The translations under genes and the position numbers were made by a program. The notes beneath the pieces were generated by a model, which made no database searches, had not been told where the DNA came from, and saw nothing but the letters and a program-made list of their open reading frames with translations. Shown here piece after piece: positions 24,820-34,123 of a stretch of DNA of 64,000 nucleotides. Source of the DNA: Zeimonas sp003577305 (GTDB lineage Bacteria; Pseudomonadota; Gammaproteobacteria; Burkholderiales; Burkholderiaceae_E); contig SZOX01000002.1 in NCBI GenBank assembly GCA_030263385.1, positions 115,015 through 179,014 on the forward strand, given 5' to 3'. The first letter of the stretch is position 1, and each line of letters starts with the position of its first letter.

Positions 24820-25521
24820 ATGACCGGCAGCCGCAGACGCATTCTGGTGGTGGACGACGACGAGGGTTTGCGCGACTTGCTCACGCGCTACCTCGCAGCC
24901 AATGGCTACGAAGCCGACGGCGTGGCCGACGGCGCGGCAATGAAGCGCCATCTCGCGGCGCACCCAGTGGACCTGATCCTGCTCGACGTGATGCTGCCCG
25001 GGGAAAGCGGCCTGTCGCTGGCGCGCACACTGGCGGCCGAGGACTCCCCGCCGATCATCATGCTGTCGGCGCGCGGCGAGGAGATCGATCGTGTCGTCGG
25101 TCTGGAGGTTGGTGCCGACGACTACCTGCCGAAGCCGTTCAGCCACCGGGAATTGCTGGCGCGGATCGCAGCGGTGCTGCGGCGCCGGAGCGCGCCGACA
25201 CCCACAGGCCGGCTGCGCCGCTTCGGTCCATTCGAGGTCGACCTGGAAGCCCGCCGACTCGCCCGTAACGGCCAGCAGGTCGAGATCTCGGGCGCGGAGT
25301 TCAAGCTGCTCGAAGTGCTGCTCGAGCACCCCGATCGCGTGCTCAGCCGCGACGCGCTGGTCGAACTGCTCAAGGGCTACGAGCGCGCGCCGTTCGACCG
25401 TATGGTCGACGTGCGCGTCACTCGGCTGCGTCGGCGGATCGAACCCGATCCGACACGCCCCATCTACCTGCGCACCATCTGGGGCGAGGGCTACCTGTTC
25501 TCGCCGGGCGCCAGGCCCTGA
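24820..25521 (+). CDS. OmpR family response regulator
   Basis: The protein has 233 residues. The receiver domain (about 7-120) has the acidic pair in VVDDDEG, the phosphorylated D56 in LLDVMLPG and the conserved lysine in LPKPF. The winged-helix DNA-binding domain follows from about 135, ending in TIWGEGYLF. The start MTGSRRR was chosen because the receiver begins immediately after it; the in-frame extension upstream has no domain character. The stop and the kinase start share one base (TGATG). It is divergent from the sox operon and may control it. Confidence 0.94.
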   Translation: MTGSRRRILVVDDDEGLRDLLTRYLAANGYEADGVADGAAMKRHLAAHPVDLILLDVMLPGESGLSLARTLAAEDSPPIIMLSARGEEIDRVVGLEVGADDYLPKPFSHRELLARIAAVLRRRSAPTPTGRLRRFGPFEVDLEARRLARNGQQVEISGAEFKLLEVLLEHPDRVLSRDALVELLKGYERAPFDRMVDVRVTRLRRRIEPDPTRPIYLRTIWGEGYLFSPGARP

Positions 25522-26870
25522 TGCGCCCGCGCACGCTGTTCGGCCGCGCCACGCTGGTGATCGCACTGGTGTCCTTCGCGTTCCAGGCGTTCACCATCGC
25601 GGTGATCACCTGGTTCGCGCTGATGCCGCTTGGCCGCCACGCCACCAGTGACCTGGCGGCGCTGATGATCGACACCGCCCGCTCGTGGGCAACCGAGTCT
25701 GCGGACGAGCGCGCCTGGCTGCAGGAGCGGATCTTCCGGGTGCATCGCCTGCAGGTGCAGGATCCTCCCGGGCCGGCGAGCGCCTTCGCGCGGCAGCTGC
25801 CTTACTTCCAGCTGCTCGAGACCGCGTTGGGCGGTCGGCTCGGGCAGCGCATCGAGCTGCTCGCAAGCCACGCGAGCGACGGCGAAAAGTGGTACTGGGC
25901 CGACCTGCCGATCGACGGCGCCAGCGTGCGTGTCGGTTTTCCGGCGAGCCGGGTCGACGTGCGACCGTGGCTGGCGATGATGCTGATCCTCACCGTAGGA
26001 ACGGTGGTCGCGCTGATCACCTCGGCGTGGCTCGCGCGATGGCTGATCGCGCCGCTGTCCGGGCTGGTGCTCGCAGCGCAACGCGTGGGCCAGGGCCGGC
26101 GCCCCGATCCGTTGCCGGAGTCCGGACCGACCGAACTGGCCACGCTGGCCCGCGAGTTCAACCGGATGGGAGAGCAGGTGGAGGAGCTGCTTGCCAACCG
26201 GACCACGCTGCTGGCTGGCATCTCGCACGACCTGCGCACGCCGCTGGCGCGCATTTCGCTCGCGCTGGGAATGATGTCGGAGAAGCCCGATCGCGACCTG
26301 CTCGAGCGCGTGATGCGCGACGTCGAGGGCATGAACGAGCTGATCGCACGCTGCCTCGAAGTGAGCCGCGATTTCACCGAGCAGGAGACGACCGAGTTCG
26401 ATCTGTGTGATCTGCTCGTTGAGGTCGCCGGCGAGCGTGCGCACGAGGGCACCGAGATTCGCGGGCACAAAGGACCCGATTGCCGCGTGCGCGCGAAGCC
26501 GCTGGCGCTCAAGCGCATCCTCGCGAACCTGGTCGACAACGCGCTCCGCTACGGGGGCGGCGGCCAGCCGATCGACATTGAATATCATCTCCTCGACGGT
26601 CGGGTCGACATCTGCGTGCTCGACCGTGGGCCTGGCATTCCGGAGTCGGAGCGCGAGGCCGTATTCCGGCCGTTTCACCGGCTCGAGCCCTCGCGCAGCA
26701 GTGCCACCGGCGGTAGCGGCCTGGGCCTGGCCATCGTTCGCCAGCTGGCCGACGCCAATGGCTGGAGCGTCGACCTGTCACCGCGCAACGGCGGCGGCAC
26801 CACCGCCTGCGTGCGCGTTCCGCTCGCCGACGCCGGCATCGTGCCGCGTCGAGATCCGGCTCGCCGCTGA
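25521..26870 (+). CDS. Sensor histidine kinase with HAMP domain
   Basis: The protein has 449 residues. Two membrane segments (about 9-35 and 150-172) bracket a periplasmic sensing region of roughly 115 residues with no family I recognise. HAMP, HisKA (GISHDLRTPLARIS, histidine near 238) and HATPase (NLVDNALRYG, then GSGLGLAIVRQL) follow. It phosphorylates the response regulator encoded just before it. Its place opposite the sox operon suggests that it senses a sulfur compound or a redox state in the periplasm, which is inference. Confidence 0.94.
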   Translation: MRPRTLFGRATLVIALVSFAFQAFTIAVITWFALMPLGRHATSDLAALMIDTARSWATESADERAWLQERIFRVHRLQVQDPPGPASAFARQLPYFQLLETALGGRLGQRIELLASHASDGEKWYWADLPIDGASVRVGFPASRVDVRPWLAMMLILTVGTVVALITSAWLARWLIAPLSGLVLAAQRVGQGRRPDPLPESGPTELATLAREFNRMGEQVEELLANRTTLLAGISHDLRTPLARISLALGMMSEKPDRDLLERVMRDVEGMNELIARCLEVSRDFTEQETTEFDLCDLLVEVAGERAHEGTEIRGHKGPDCRVRAKPLALKRILANLVDNALRYGGGGQPIDIEYHLLDGRVDICVLDRGPGIPESEREAVFRPFHRLEPSRSSATGGSGLGLAIVRQLADANGWSVDLSPRNGGGTTACVRVPLADAGIVPRRDPARR

Positions 26871-26958
26871 CGCGCGACCTTCTGCGGCGGCTCGGTTACC
26901 TTGCGCGCCCCGCCCGGCGATCCGGTATGCTGCGGCGCCGCCCCATCCGCAAGGCCCG

Positions 26959-27921
26959 ATGTCCTACCTCGCCAATCTCTTCGCGCGCAGCCGCCGGCTG
27001 TTCATCGTGCTGGTCAGGGTCATGCTGCCCGTGATGATCGTGGTCCGGGTAGGCGAGGAGTTCGGCTGGATCGACGCACTGGGGCGCGGAATCGCTCCGG
27101 CGATGTCCTGGATCGGCCTGCCGGCCGAAGCGGGCATGATCTGGATCGCCGGCGTGTTCGTCGGCGTCTATGGCGCGATCGCGGCGCTGATCGGCCTGGC
27201 GCACGGGCTGGAGATGACGGCCGGCCAGTTCAGCGCGCTGTCGGCAATGATCCTCTTCGCGCACGCGCTGCCGGTCGAGCAGGCGATCGTGCGCCGTGCC
27301 GGCGGCAACCCCTGGGCAACCGGCGCACTGCGGCTCGGCGTCGCACTGGCCTACGGCGGCGCGGTTGCCTGGGGCAGCCGCCTCACCGGCGTGCTGGCCG
27401 AGCCGATCGCGTTCGACTGGCTGCAGGGCTCTGCGCTGGCCGGCGATCCGGCCAGCGCCGGCCTGACCGGCTGGGTGCAGGGCACCGCTTTTTCGCTGGC
27501 ACTGACGTTCGCGATCATCGTCGCGCTGCTGGTCGTGCTCGACCTTCTCGAGCGCACCGGGCTCACCCGGCGCATCACCGGCGCGTTGGCGCCGCTGCTG
27601 CGTGTCTCGGGGCTGGATGCGAGTGCCGCGCCGGTCACCACCGTCGGGGTGCTGCTCGGGCTCACTTACGGCGGTGCGCTGATCATCGAGGAAGCGGAGC
27701 GCCGGAGCTTTCCGGCGCGCACGCGCTTTCTCGCGCTCGCATGGCTGTGCCTGTCGCACGCGCTGATCGAGGACACCGCGTTGCTGGTGGCGCTGGGTGC
27801 CGACGCCTGGGTGGCGCTGATCGGTCGCGTAGCCGTGACGCTGGCGGTGGTCGCGCTGCTGGCGCGAATGCTCGGCCCGGACGACCACGCCGAAACGGGC
27901 TGGCATCCGCAGCCGAGGTGA
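26959..27921 (+). CDS. Nucleoside-recognition (Gate) domain membrane protein
   Basis: The 320-residue protein has about eight hydrophobic segments and two copies of the Gate-type pattern (around GMIWIAGVFVGVYGAIAAL and TTVGVLLGLTYGGALI). The family includes spore maturation proteins and putative nucleoside or ion carriers; no transport substrate is established. AAGG precedes the ATG. It follows the histidine kinase gene by 88 bases on the same strand but is probably independent. Its end converges with the 3-hydroxyisobutyrate-dehydrogenase-like gene; an inverted repeat CGAGGTG/CACCTCG spans the two stop codons and could act as a shared terminator. Confidence 0.82.
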   Translation: MSYLANLFARSRRLFIVLVRVMLPVMIVVRVGEEFGWIDALGRGIAPAMSWIGLPAEAGMIWIAGVFVGVYGAIAALIGLAHGLEMTAGQFSALSAMILFAHALPVEQAIVRRAGGNPWATGALRLGVALAYGGAVAWGSRLTGVLAEPIAFDWLQGSALAGDPASAGLTGWVQGTAFSLALTFAIIVALLVVLDLLERTGLTRRITGALAPLLRVSGLDASAAPVTTVGVLLGLTYGGALIIEEAERRSFPARTRFLALAWLCLSHALIEDTALLVALGADAWVALIGRVAVTLAVVALLARMLGPDDHAETGWHPQPR

Positions 27922-27931
27922 ATGCGGGGCC

Positions 27932-28813
27932 TCAGCGCGGCGGCACCTCGCCGCCGATGTGCGCGACGAGCGCACTGGTGTCGAGCGTGCCGAAGCCCGC
28001 GCGGCGCGCCGCCTGGAACTGCCCGCGCACCAGCGATGCGATCGGCGCCGGACGGTCGACCTGCTGCGCCAGCGCCAGGAAGTAGCGCAGATCCTTGTCC
28101 ATCAGCGCCAGCTGGAACTGCGCGGAGAAGTCGCGCCCCAGCATTTTCGGGAGCTTGGCGCGCAGCAATCGCGCGGCGACCGGCCCCTCGGAGAGAATCG
28201 CCTGTGCGGCCTGCGGATCGACGCCTGCCGCCTGCGCGATCGACACTGCCTCGGCGAGCGCAGCGGTCATCGTGCCCGCCAGCATGTTGTTCACCAGCTT
28301 GATCGTCGCGCCGGCGCCGCTCGGGCCGACGTGCAGCGCCATGCGCCCCATTGCGTCGAGCACCGGTCGCACCGCTTCGAAGGCCGCGACGTCACCGCCG
28401 ACCATGAAGACCAGCTCCCGATTGCGCGACTGCGGCACGCTGCCCGACACCGGCGCATCGAGATAGGCCAGGCCGCGCGCCGCAGCGGCCTGCGCCACCT
28501 CGCGCGCGATCGCCGGCGTATTGGTGCTGGAATCGACCACGATCGTTCCGGGCGCGGCGCTGGCGACGACGCCGCCTTCGGCGAGCATCACCGCGCGTGT
28601 CGCCTCGTCGTCGGAGACGATCGACACCACGAAGCGCGCACCCTGCACCGCTTCGGCGACCGATGCGCAGACGCTCGCGCCGGGGCGGGCGAACGCACGC
28701 GCGCGCTCGGCGCTGCGATTGAACACTCGCAGCGGGAAGCCTGCCGCGAGCAGGTTCGACGCCATCGGCGCGCCCATCGCGCCGAGGCCGATGAAGGCAA
28801 CGGTTTCGGGCAT
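27932..28813 (-). CDS. NAD(P)-dependent oxidoreductase, 3-hydroxyisobutyrate dehydrogenase family
   Basis: This 293-residue enzyme starts with the family nucleotide loop IGLGAMGAPMASNL. The substrate-binding DAPVSGS near 118-124 and the catalytic lysine in TIKLVNNML near 170 are intact. Members oxidise 3-hydroxyisobutyrate, tartronate semialdehyde, L-threonate and similar beta-hydroxy acids, so the exact substrate is open. A GGAG box precedes the ATG. It is divergent from the peptide-type ABC importer operon, and the 90-base gap must hold both promoters; a functional link with that importer is possible. Confidence 0.9.
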   Translation of the reverse strand: MPETVAFIGLGAMGAPMASNLLAAGFPLRVFNRSAERARAFARPGASVCASVAEAVQGARFVVSIVSDDEATRAVMLAEGGVVASAAPGTIVVDSSTNTPAIAREVAQAAAARGLAYLDAPVSGSVPQSRNRELVFMVGGDVAAFEAVRPVLDAMGRMALHVGPSGAGATIKLVNNMLAGTMTAALAEAVSIAQAAGVDPQAAQAILSEGPVAARLLRAKLPKMLGRDFSAQFQLALMDKDLRYFLALAQQVDRPAPIASLVRGQFQAARRAGFGTLDTSALVAHIGGEVPPR

Positions 28814-28903
28814 CGGAGTCTCCGCAAGGGGTGGGCGTCGATTCTAAGCGCGGTGGCTCCTGGTGCATCATGAGGCGATGGATTCCCGAGCGGCTCGTGT
28901 CGC

Positions 28904-29866
28904 ATGCCTACGTTCCTGCTGAAGCGTGTAACCACTTTCGTCGCAACGCTCGCAGTTGCGTCGCTGCTGGTATTCGCGGTGCTCGAACTGCTGCCCGGCA
29001 ACGTGGCGCAGGTGATCCTCGGCGACACCGCGACGCCCGAGTCGCTGGCCGCGCTCGAACACAGGCTGGGGCTCGACCGCCCCGCAGCCGAACGCTACCT
29101 CGGCTGGGTCGGCGGGTTGCTGCGCGGCCAGACCGCGCTCAGCCACGCGTACGACACGCCCACTGCCGAGCTGATCCTCGAGCGGCTGCAGGTCACGCTG
29201 CCGCTGGCGGCGATGGCGATGGCACTGACAGTCTCGCTGGCCCTGGCGCTCGGCATCCATGCCGCAGCGCATCACGGGCGTCGGGGCGACGTCGGAGTGA
29301 TGGCGGCCAGCCAGCTGGGCATCGCGATTCCCAATTTCTGGCTGGCGATCCTGCTGATTCTGGTATTCGCAGTGAAGCTGCAGTGGGTCGGCGCCGGAGG
29401 TTTTCCGGGATGGCGCGAGGACGAAGGCGGGGGGATCGTCGCCGGGCTGGTCGCGCTGGCGCTGCCCGCAGTGTCGCTCGCCGCGGTGCAGGCCGCGATC
29501 CTCGCGCGAATGACGCGCTCGGCGGTGCTCGAGGCGATGCACGAGGACTTCGTGCGTACCGCGCGCGCCAAGGGCCTGGACCGACGCGCCGTGCTGCGCC
29601 GGCACGTGCTGCGCAACGCGATGATTCCGGTGCTCACCGTGATGGGGCTGCAACTCGCCAATCTGATTGCCGGAACCGTCGTGATCGAGAACGTGTTCGT
29701 GCTGCCCGGCATCGGCCGGCTGGTCTTCCAGGCGATCGCCAACCGTGATCTGGTGGTGGTGCGCGACGTGGTGATGTTCCTGGTGGCGATCGTGGTGGCG
29801 ATCAATTTCGCGGTCGACCTGCTCTACGCGCTGGTCGATCCGCGCCTGCGAGCGGTCGACGCATGA
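28904..29866 (+). CDS. Peptide-type ABC transporter permease (DppB-like)
   Basis: This 320-residue membrane protein has the N-terminal LLKRVTTFVATLAVASLLVF helix, the periplasmic segment with LGLDRPAAERYL, and the cytoplasmic EAA loop (ARAKGLDRRAVLRRHVLRNA) of the oligopeptide/nickel permease family. It opens a five-gene operon (permease, permease, two ATPases, binding protein) and overlaps the next gene by ATGA. Having the binding protein last is a less common order. Confidence 0.93.
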   Translation: MPTFLLKRVTTFVATLAVASLLVFAVLELLPGNVAQVILGDTATPESLAALEHRLGLDRPAAERYLGWVGGLLRGQTALSHAYDTPTAELILERLQVTLPLAAMAMALTVSLALALGIHAAAHHGRRGDVGVMAASQLGIAIPNFWLAILLILVFAVKLQWVGAGGFPGWREDEGGGIVAGLVALALPAVSLAAVQAAILARMTRSAVLEAMHEDFVRTARAKGLDRRAVLRRHVLRNAMIPVLTVMGLQLANLIAGTVVIENVFVLPGIGRLVFQAIANRDLVVVRDVVMFLVAIVVAINFAVDLLYALVDPRLRAVDA

Positions 29867-30708
29867 GCCGGCACGGCGACTTCTGGCGCCGCGCACGCCG
29901 CCACCCCGGCTTCGTCGTCGGCACGGCGCTCAGCACCCTGCTCGGACTGGCCGCGCTCGTCTCGCTCGTCTGGCAGCCGTGGCCACCGGCCGAGATCGAC
30001 ATCCCCGGTCGGCTGCAGCCGCCGGGCGAGGCGCACTGGCTGGGCACCGACAGCCTCGGGCGCGACATCGCCTCCCAGCTGCTGGTGGGCGCGCGGAGCA
30101 GCATCGTCGTCGGCGTGCTGGCGGTGGCGATCGGGCTGGTCGCCGGCGTGGCGCTCGGCGCACTGGCCTCGGCGCGTCGCGGCTGGGTCGAGGAACTCGT
30201 GATGCGCTTCTCCGACGTCGCGTTCGCGTTTCCCGCGCTGCTGTCGGCGATCATGCTCGCCGCGATCGCCGGCCCCGGACTGCCCACCGCCATCGTGGCG
30301 ATCGGCATCTTCAACATCCCGGTGTTCGCGCGGCTGACACGGGGCGCGGCCAATGCGGCCTGGGCGCGCGAGTATGTGCTCGCTGCGCGCGCTGCCGGCA
30401 AGGGCCCGTGGCGCATCACGCTCGACCATGTGCTGCCCAACATCGCCAACGTGCTGATCGTGCAGGCGACCGTGGCCTTCGCCACCGCGATCCTCGCGGA
30501 GGCGGCACTGTCCTACCTCGGACTGGGCGCGCAGCCGCCAGTGCCGAGCTGGGGGCGCATGCTCAACGAGGCGCAGGCGCAGATGTTCCAGGCGCCGCTG
30601 CTGGCGGTGTGGCCGGGGCTGGCGATCGTGCTCGCGGTACTCGGGCTGAACCTGATGGGCGACGGGCTGCGCGACCTGCTCGACCCGAAGCTCGCGCGCA
30701 GGCGCTGA
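29863..30708 (+). CDS. Peptide-type ABC transporter permease (DppC-like)
   Basis: The 281-residue protein has an N-terminal OppC-type leader helix, then HWLGTDSLGRDIASQLL, the strongly conserved DppC/OppC signature, and five further membrane segments with an EAA loop at ARAAGKGPWRITLDHVLPN. It pairs with the upstream permease to form the channel. Its stop lies 15 bases before the first ATPase gene. Confidence 0.93.
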   Translation: MSRHGDFWRRARRHPGFVVGTALSTLLGLAALVSLVWQPWPPAEIDIPGRLQPPGEAHWLGTDSLGRDIASQLLVGARSSIVVGVLAVAIGLVAGVALGALASARRGWVEELVMRFSDVAFAFPALLSAIMLAAIAGPGLPTAIVAIGIFNIPVFARLTRGAANAAWAREYVLAARAAGKGPWRITLDHVLPNIANVLIVQATVAFATAILAEAALSYLGLGAQPPVPSWGRMLNEAQAQMFQAPLLAVWPGLAIVLAVLGLNLMGDGLRDLLDPKLARRR

Positions 30709-30723
30709 ACGCACGGGCACCGG

Positions 30724-31710
30724 ATGGACGCCGACGAGCCGCTGCTCCGGGTGCGCGACCTCCGGGTCACGCTGCGCACGCCGCGCGGCCCGGCCGACGC
30801 GCTGCGCGGCGTGTCGTTCGCACTGCATCGGGGCGAGACCGTCGGCCTGATCGGCGAATCCGGATCCGGCAAATCGCTCACCGGCCTTGCGCTGATCGGA
30901 CTGCTGCCCGAGGAGGCGCAGGTTGCCGGCTCGATGCGCTTCGCAGGCCGCGAGCTCGTCGGGCTGGCCGAGCCCGAGTGGTGCCGGCTGCGCGGCGATC
31001 GCATCGCCATGGTGTTTCAGGAGCCGATGACCGCACTGAACCCGCTGCATCCGGTGGGCCGGCAGATCGGCGAATCGCTGCGGCTGCACAAGGGGCTGGA
31101 TGCACGCGCCGCGCGCGCCGAAGCACTGCGCCTGCTCGAGCGCGTGCGCATGCCGCGGGCGGCGCGCCGGCTCGACGCCTGGCCGCATCAGCTCTCGGGC
31201 GGCCAGCGCCAGCGGGTGCTGGTCGCGATCGCCCTCGCCTGCAAGCCCGACCTGCTGATCGCCGACGAGCCGACCACGGCGCTGGATGCGACGCTGCAGC
31301 GCGAGGTGCTGCAACTCATCGCCACGCTGGTACGCGAAGATCGCCTGGCGCTGCTGCTGATCAGCCACGACCTCGGGCTGATGGGCGAGAACGTGCAGCG
31401 CTCGATGGTGATGTACGGCGGCACCGTGGTGGAGAGCGGTCCCACTGCCGACGTGTTCCGCCGCCTGGCGCACCCGTATACCCGCGGCCTGTTCGCCGCG
31501 CGACCCCGGATCGGACTGCCGCGCGGCACCCGGCTGCCGACGATTCCGGGGCGCGTGCCCGAACTGGCCGACCTGCCTGCGGGCTGCCCGTTCGCCGACC
31601 GCTGCGACCGGGTCACCGACGCGTGCCGCGCGGCGCCGCCCCCGCCGGTGCCGGTCGCGGGCGACAGCGGGCACGTTGCGCGCTGCATCCACCTGGACAC
31701 GTTCGCATGA
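30724..31710 (+). CDS. Peptide-type ABC transporter ATPase (DppD-like)
   Basis: This 328-residue ATPase has Walker A GESGSGKS near 44, the signature LSGGQRQRVLV near 158, Walker B LLIADEPTTALD and the switch histidine in LISHDLG. The C-terminal extension with GCPFADRCDRV carries the cysteine pattern of the oligopeptide/dipeptide ABC family, which in some members binds an iron-sulfur cluster. It is followed by a second, different ATPase, so the transporter uses a heterodimeric motor. Confidence 0.94.
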   Translation: MDADEPLLRVRDLRVTLRTPRGPADALRGVSFALHRGETVGLIGESGSGKSLTGLALIGLLPEEAQVAGSMRFAGRELVGLAEPEWCRLRGDRIAMVFQEPMTALNPLHPVGRQIGESLRLHKGLDARAARAEALRLLERVRMPRAARRLDAWPHQLSGGQRQRVLVAIALACKPDLLIADEPTTALDATLQREVLQLIATLVREDRLALLLISHDLGLMGENVQRSMVMYGGTVVESGPTADVFRRLAHPYTRGLFAARPRIGLPRGTRLPTIPGRVPELADLPAGCPFADRCDRVTDACRAAPPPPVPVAGDSGHVARCIHLDTFA

Positions 31711-31738
31711 CGCGGCTGCATCCTTTCGAGGCACGCAC

Positions 31739-32596
31739 GTGACGCCGCTGCTGCAGGTCGAAGGCCTGGCCAGGCAGTACCGCCTGCCGCGCCAGCGGCT
31801 GCTCGGCCCGCCCGAGCAGGTGCAGGCGCTGCAGGGCGTGAGCTTCACGCTCGAGGCCGGCCGCAGCCTGGGCGTGGTCGGCGAATCGGGTTCGGGCAAG
31901 AGTACGCTGGCGCGGCTGGTGGTGGCGCTCGAAGCACCCAGCGCCGGCACGGTGCGCTTCGAGGGTCGCGACCTGCACGCGCTGCGCGCAGGCGAACTGC
32001 GCCGCGCCCGCGCCGGCTTCCAGATGGTGTTCCAGGATCCGTTCGGTTCGCTCGATCCGCGCCAGCCGGTGGCACGCATCGTCGCCGAACCGCTCGAAGC
32101 GCAGCGCATCGGCACGCCGGCCGAGCGCCGCGAGCGTGCCGGCGAAATGCTCGCGGCGGTCGGCCTGCGCACTGCCGACCTCGACAAGTATCCGCACGAG
32201 TTCAGCGGTGGCCAGCGCCAGCGCATCGCGATCGCGCGCGCGCTGGTGACGCACCCGAAGCTGATCGTCGCCGACGAGCCGGTGAGCGCGCTCGACGTCA
32301 GCGTGCAGGCACAGGTGCTCAACCTGATGCAGGACCTGCAGGATCGCTTCGGACTGAGCTACCTGCTGATCAGCCACGATCTCGCAGTGGTCGATCTCGT
32401 CTGCGACGAAATCATCGTGCTGTACCAGGGGCGCGTGGTGGAGAGCGGCCCGACCGAGCGGCTGTTGCGCAATCCCGAACATGAATACACTCGTCGTCTG
32501 CTCGCGGCTGCGGCGGGCGGCACGCCGCCGAGCGCGCACGGCGGCGCTCGAGCCCACGCCGCCGCAGCCGATTCGCGTCCGGAGAATTCACGATGA
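31739..32596 (+). CDS. Peptide-type ABC transporter ATPase (DppF-like)
   Basis: The 285-residue ATPase has Walker A GESGSGKST near 49, signature FSGGQRQRIAI, Walker B LIVADEPVSALD and LISHDLAVV. The start is taken as the GTG encoding VTPLLQVEG, preceded by GAGG; a TTG 63 bases earlier is also in frame but lies inside the previous gene. Its C-terminus is shorter than in most DppF proteins and lacks the full cysteine-containing oligopeptide extension. The stop overlaps the binding-protein start by ATGA. Confidence 0.93.
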   Translation: MTPLLQVEGLARQYRLPRQRLLGPPEQVQALQGVSFTLEAGRSLGVVGESGSGKSTLARLVVALEAPSAGTVRFEGRDLHALRAGELRRARAGFQMVFQDPFGSLDPRQPVARIVAEPLEAQRIGTPAERRERAGEMLAAVGLRTADLDKYPHEFSGGQRQRIAIARALVTHPKLIVADEPVSALDVSVQAQVLNLMQDLQDRFGLSYLLISHDLAVVDLVCDEIIVLYQGRVVESGPTERLLRNPEHEYTRRLLAAAAGGTPPSAHGGARAHAAAADSRPENSR

Positions 32597-34092
32597 CCAC
32601 GATCGATCGCCGTTCCGTCCTGCTGCTGCCGGCGGCAGTCGGCGCCACGCTTGCCGCGGCGCCGCTGCTCGCGCGGGCGCAGGCAGGCAAGTCCAGTGCG
32701 GTGCTGGCGCTGGTGCTCGAGCCGCCGAGCCTCGACCCGACCGTCGCGGCGGCCGCCGCGATCGGCGAGGTGGTGCACTACAACATCCTCGAAGGCCTGA
32801 CGAAGATCAACTCCGACGGCTCGGTCACGCCGCTGCTGGCCGAGAGCTGGTCGGTGGCCCCCGACGGCAGGAGCTACACCTTCCGCCTGCGCCGCGGCGT
32901 GAAGTTCAGCGACGGCGAGGCCTTCGACGCGGCCGCGGTGAAGTTCAGCTTCGAGCGGGCGAAAGCGGAAGGCAGCACCAACAAGGCCAGGCGCGCGGTG
33001 TTCGACAACATCAGCAGCATCGGCACGCCCGATGCGCACACCGTGATCCTCACGCTCGACAATGCGGACGGCAATTTCCTGTTCCGCATGGGCGAGAACA
33101 CCGCGGTCATCCTTCATCCGAAGACCGCTGCGCAGGCGGCGACCCGCCCCGTGGGCACCGGCCCGTACCTGCTGCAGGACTGGCGCAAGGGCGCGTCGAT
33201 CACGCTGGCCGCCTGGCCGGGCGCGCGCGCCCAGCCGAGACTGAAAAAAGTGACGTTCCGCTTCATCGGCGACCCGGCCGCACGCGTGGCCGCGCTGCTC
33301 GCCGGCGACGTCGACGCAGTGCCGCGACTGGATGCGCCGCAGTCGGTGAAGCAGTTGCAGGCCGACCGGCGCTTCGTGGTGGCAATCGGCGCCACCGCGG
33401 GCAAGGGCATCATGACGATCAACAACCGGCGCAAGCCGTTCGACGACGTGCGCGTGCGCCGCGCGCTCACGCACGCGATCGACCGCAAGGCGTTCATCGA
33501 CGGCGTTCTCGACGGCCACGCGCGCCCGATCGGCAGCCACTTCGCGCCCACCGACGCCGGCTACGTCGACCTGACCGGCATGTATCCGTACGACCCCGAC
33601 AAGGCACGCGCGCTGCTGAAGGAAGCCGGCGTCGCCACGCCGCTGAACGTGACGCTGACGCTGCCGCCGCCGCAGTATGCGCGCAAGGGCGGCGAAGTGA
33701 TCGCGGCGATGCTCGCGAAGGTCGGCGTGATCGCGAAGATCGAGAACGTGGAGTGGGCCCAGTGGCTGAGCGGCCCGTTCAAGGGCAACTTCGACCTGAC
33801 GATCGTCAACCACGTCGAGCCGCTCGACTACATGCAGTACGCGAACCCCGACTACTACTGGGGCTACGACAGCAAGGCGTTCCGGGACCTGGCCGCCAGG
33901 CATGCGGCCGAGACCAACCCGAAGGAGCGCAACAGGCTGTTCGCCGAACTGCAGCGGATGCTGGCCGTCGACTGCGTGAACGTCTACCTCTTCAACCCGG
34001 CGCAGATCGCCGTCGCGAAGAAGGGCTTCGAGGGCCTGTGGGCGAACCAGCCGATCGCGGTCGACGACCTGGCGGGGATGGGGTGGCGGTGA
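32593..34092 (+). CDS. Peptide-type ABC substrate-binding protein (SBP_bac_5, DppA-like)
   Basis: The 499-residue protein has a leader with RR followed by a hydrophobic stretch (DRRSVLLLPAAVGATLAAAP) and an ARA cleavage site near 34, so Tat export is as likely as Sec. The mature part shows family blocks such as PLLAESWSVAPDG, FRLRRGVKFSDG and VRRALTHAIDR. The class binds di- and oligopeptides, nickel, opines or other amino compounds, so peptide import is not certain. It is the last gene of the operon; the next gene is on the opposite strand. Confidence 0.93.
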   Translation: MTTIDRRSVLLLPAAVGATLAAAPLLARAQAGKSSAVLALVLEPPSLDPTVAAAAAIGEVVHYNILEGLTKINSDGSVTPLLAESWSVAPDGRSYTFRLRRGVKFSDGEAFDAAAVKFSFERAKAEGSTNKARRAVFDNISSIGTPDAHTVILTLDNADGNFLFRMGENTAVILHPKTAAQAATRPVGTGPYLLQDWRKGASITLAAWPGARAQPRLKKVTFRFIGDPAARVAALLAGDVDAVPRLDAPQSVKQLQADRRFVVAIGATAGKGIMTINNRRKPFDDVRVRRALTHAIDRKAFIDGVLDGHARPIGSHFAPTDAGYVDLTGMYPYDPDKARALLKEAGVATPLNVTLTLPPPQYARKGGEVIAAMLAKVGVIAKIENVEWAQWLSGPFKGNFDLTIVNHVEPLDYMQYANPDYYWGYDSKAFRDLAARHAAETNPKERNRLFAELQRMLAVDCVNVYLFNPAQIAVAKKGFEGLWANQPIAVDDLAGMGWR

Positions 34093-34123
34093 GCAGGGAT
34101 CAGCTTACGGCCCGTCGTGTCGA

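Noticed and set aside
29824..32322. 832-codon open frame antisense to the peptide ABC operon
   Set aside because: No domain or ribosome binding site; the opposite strand carries four clear transporter genes. The same applies to the 799-codon frame at 17122-19521.
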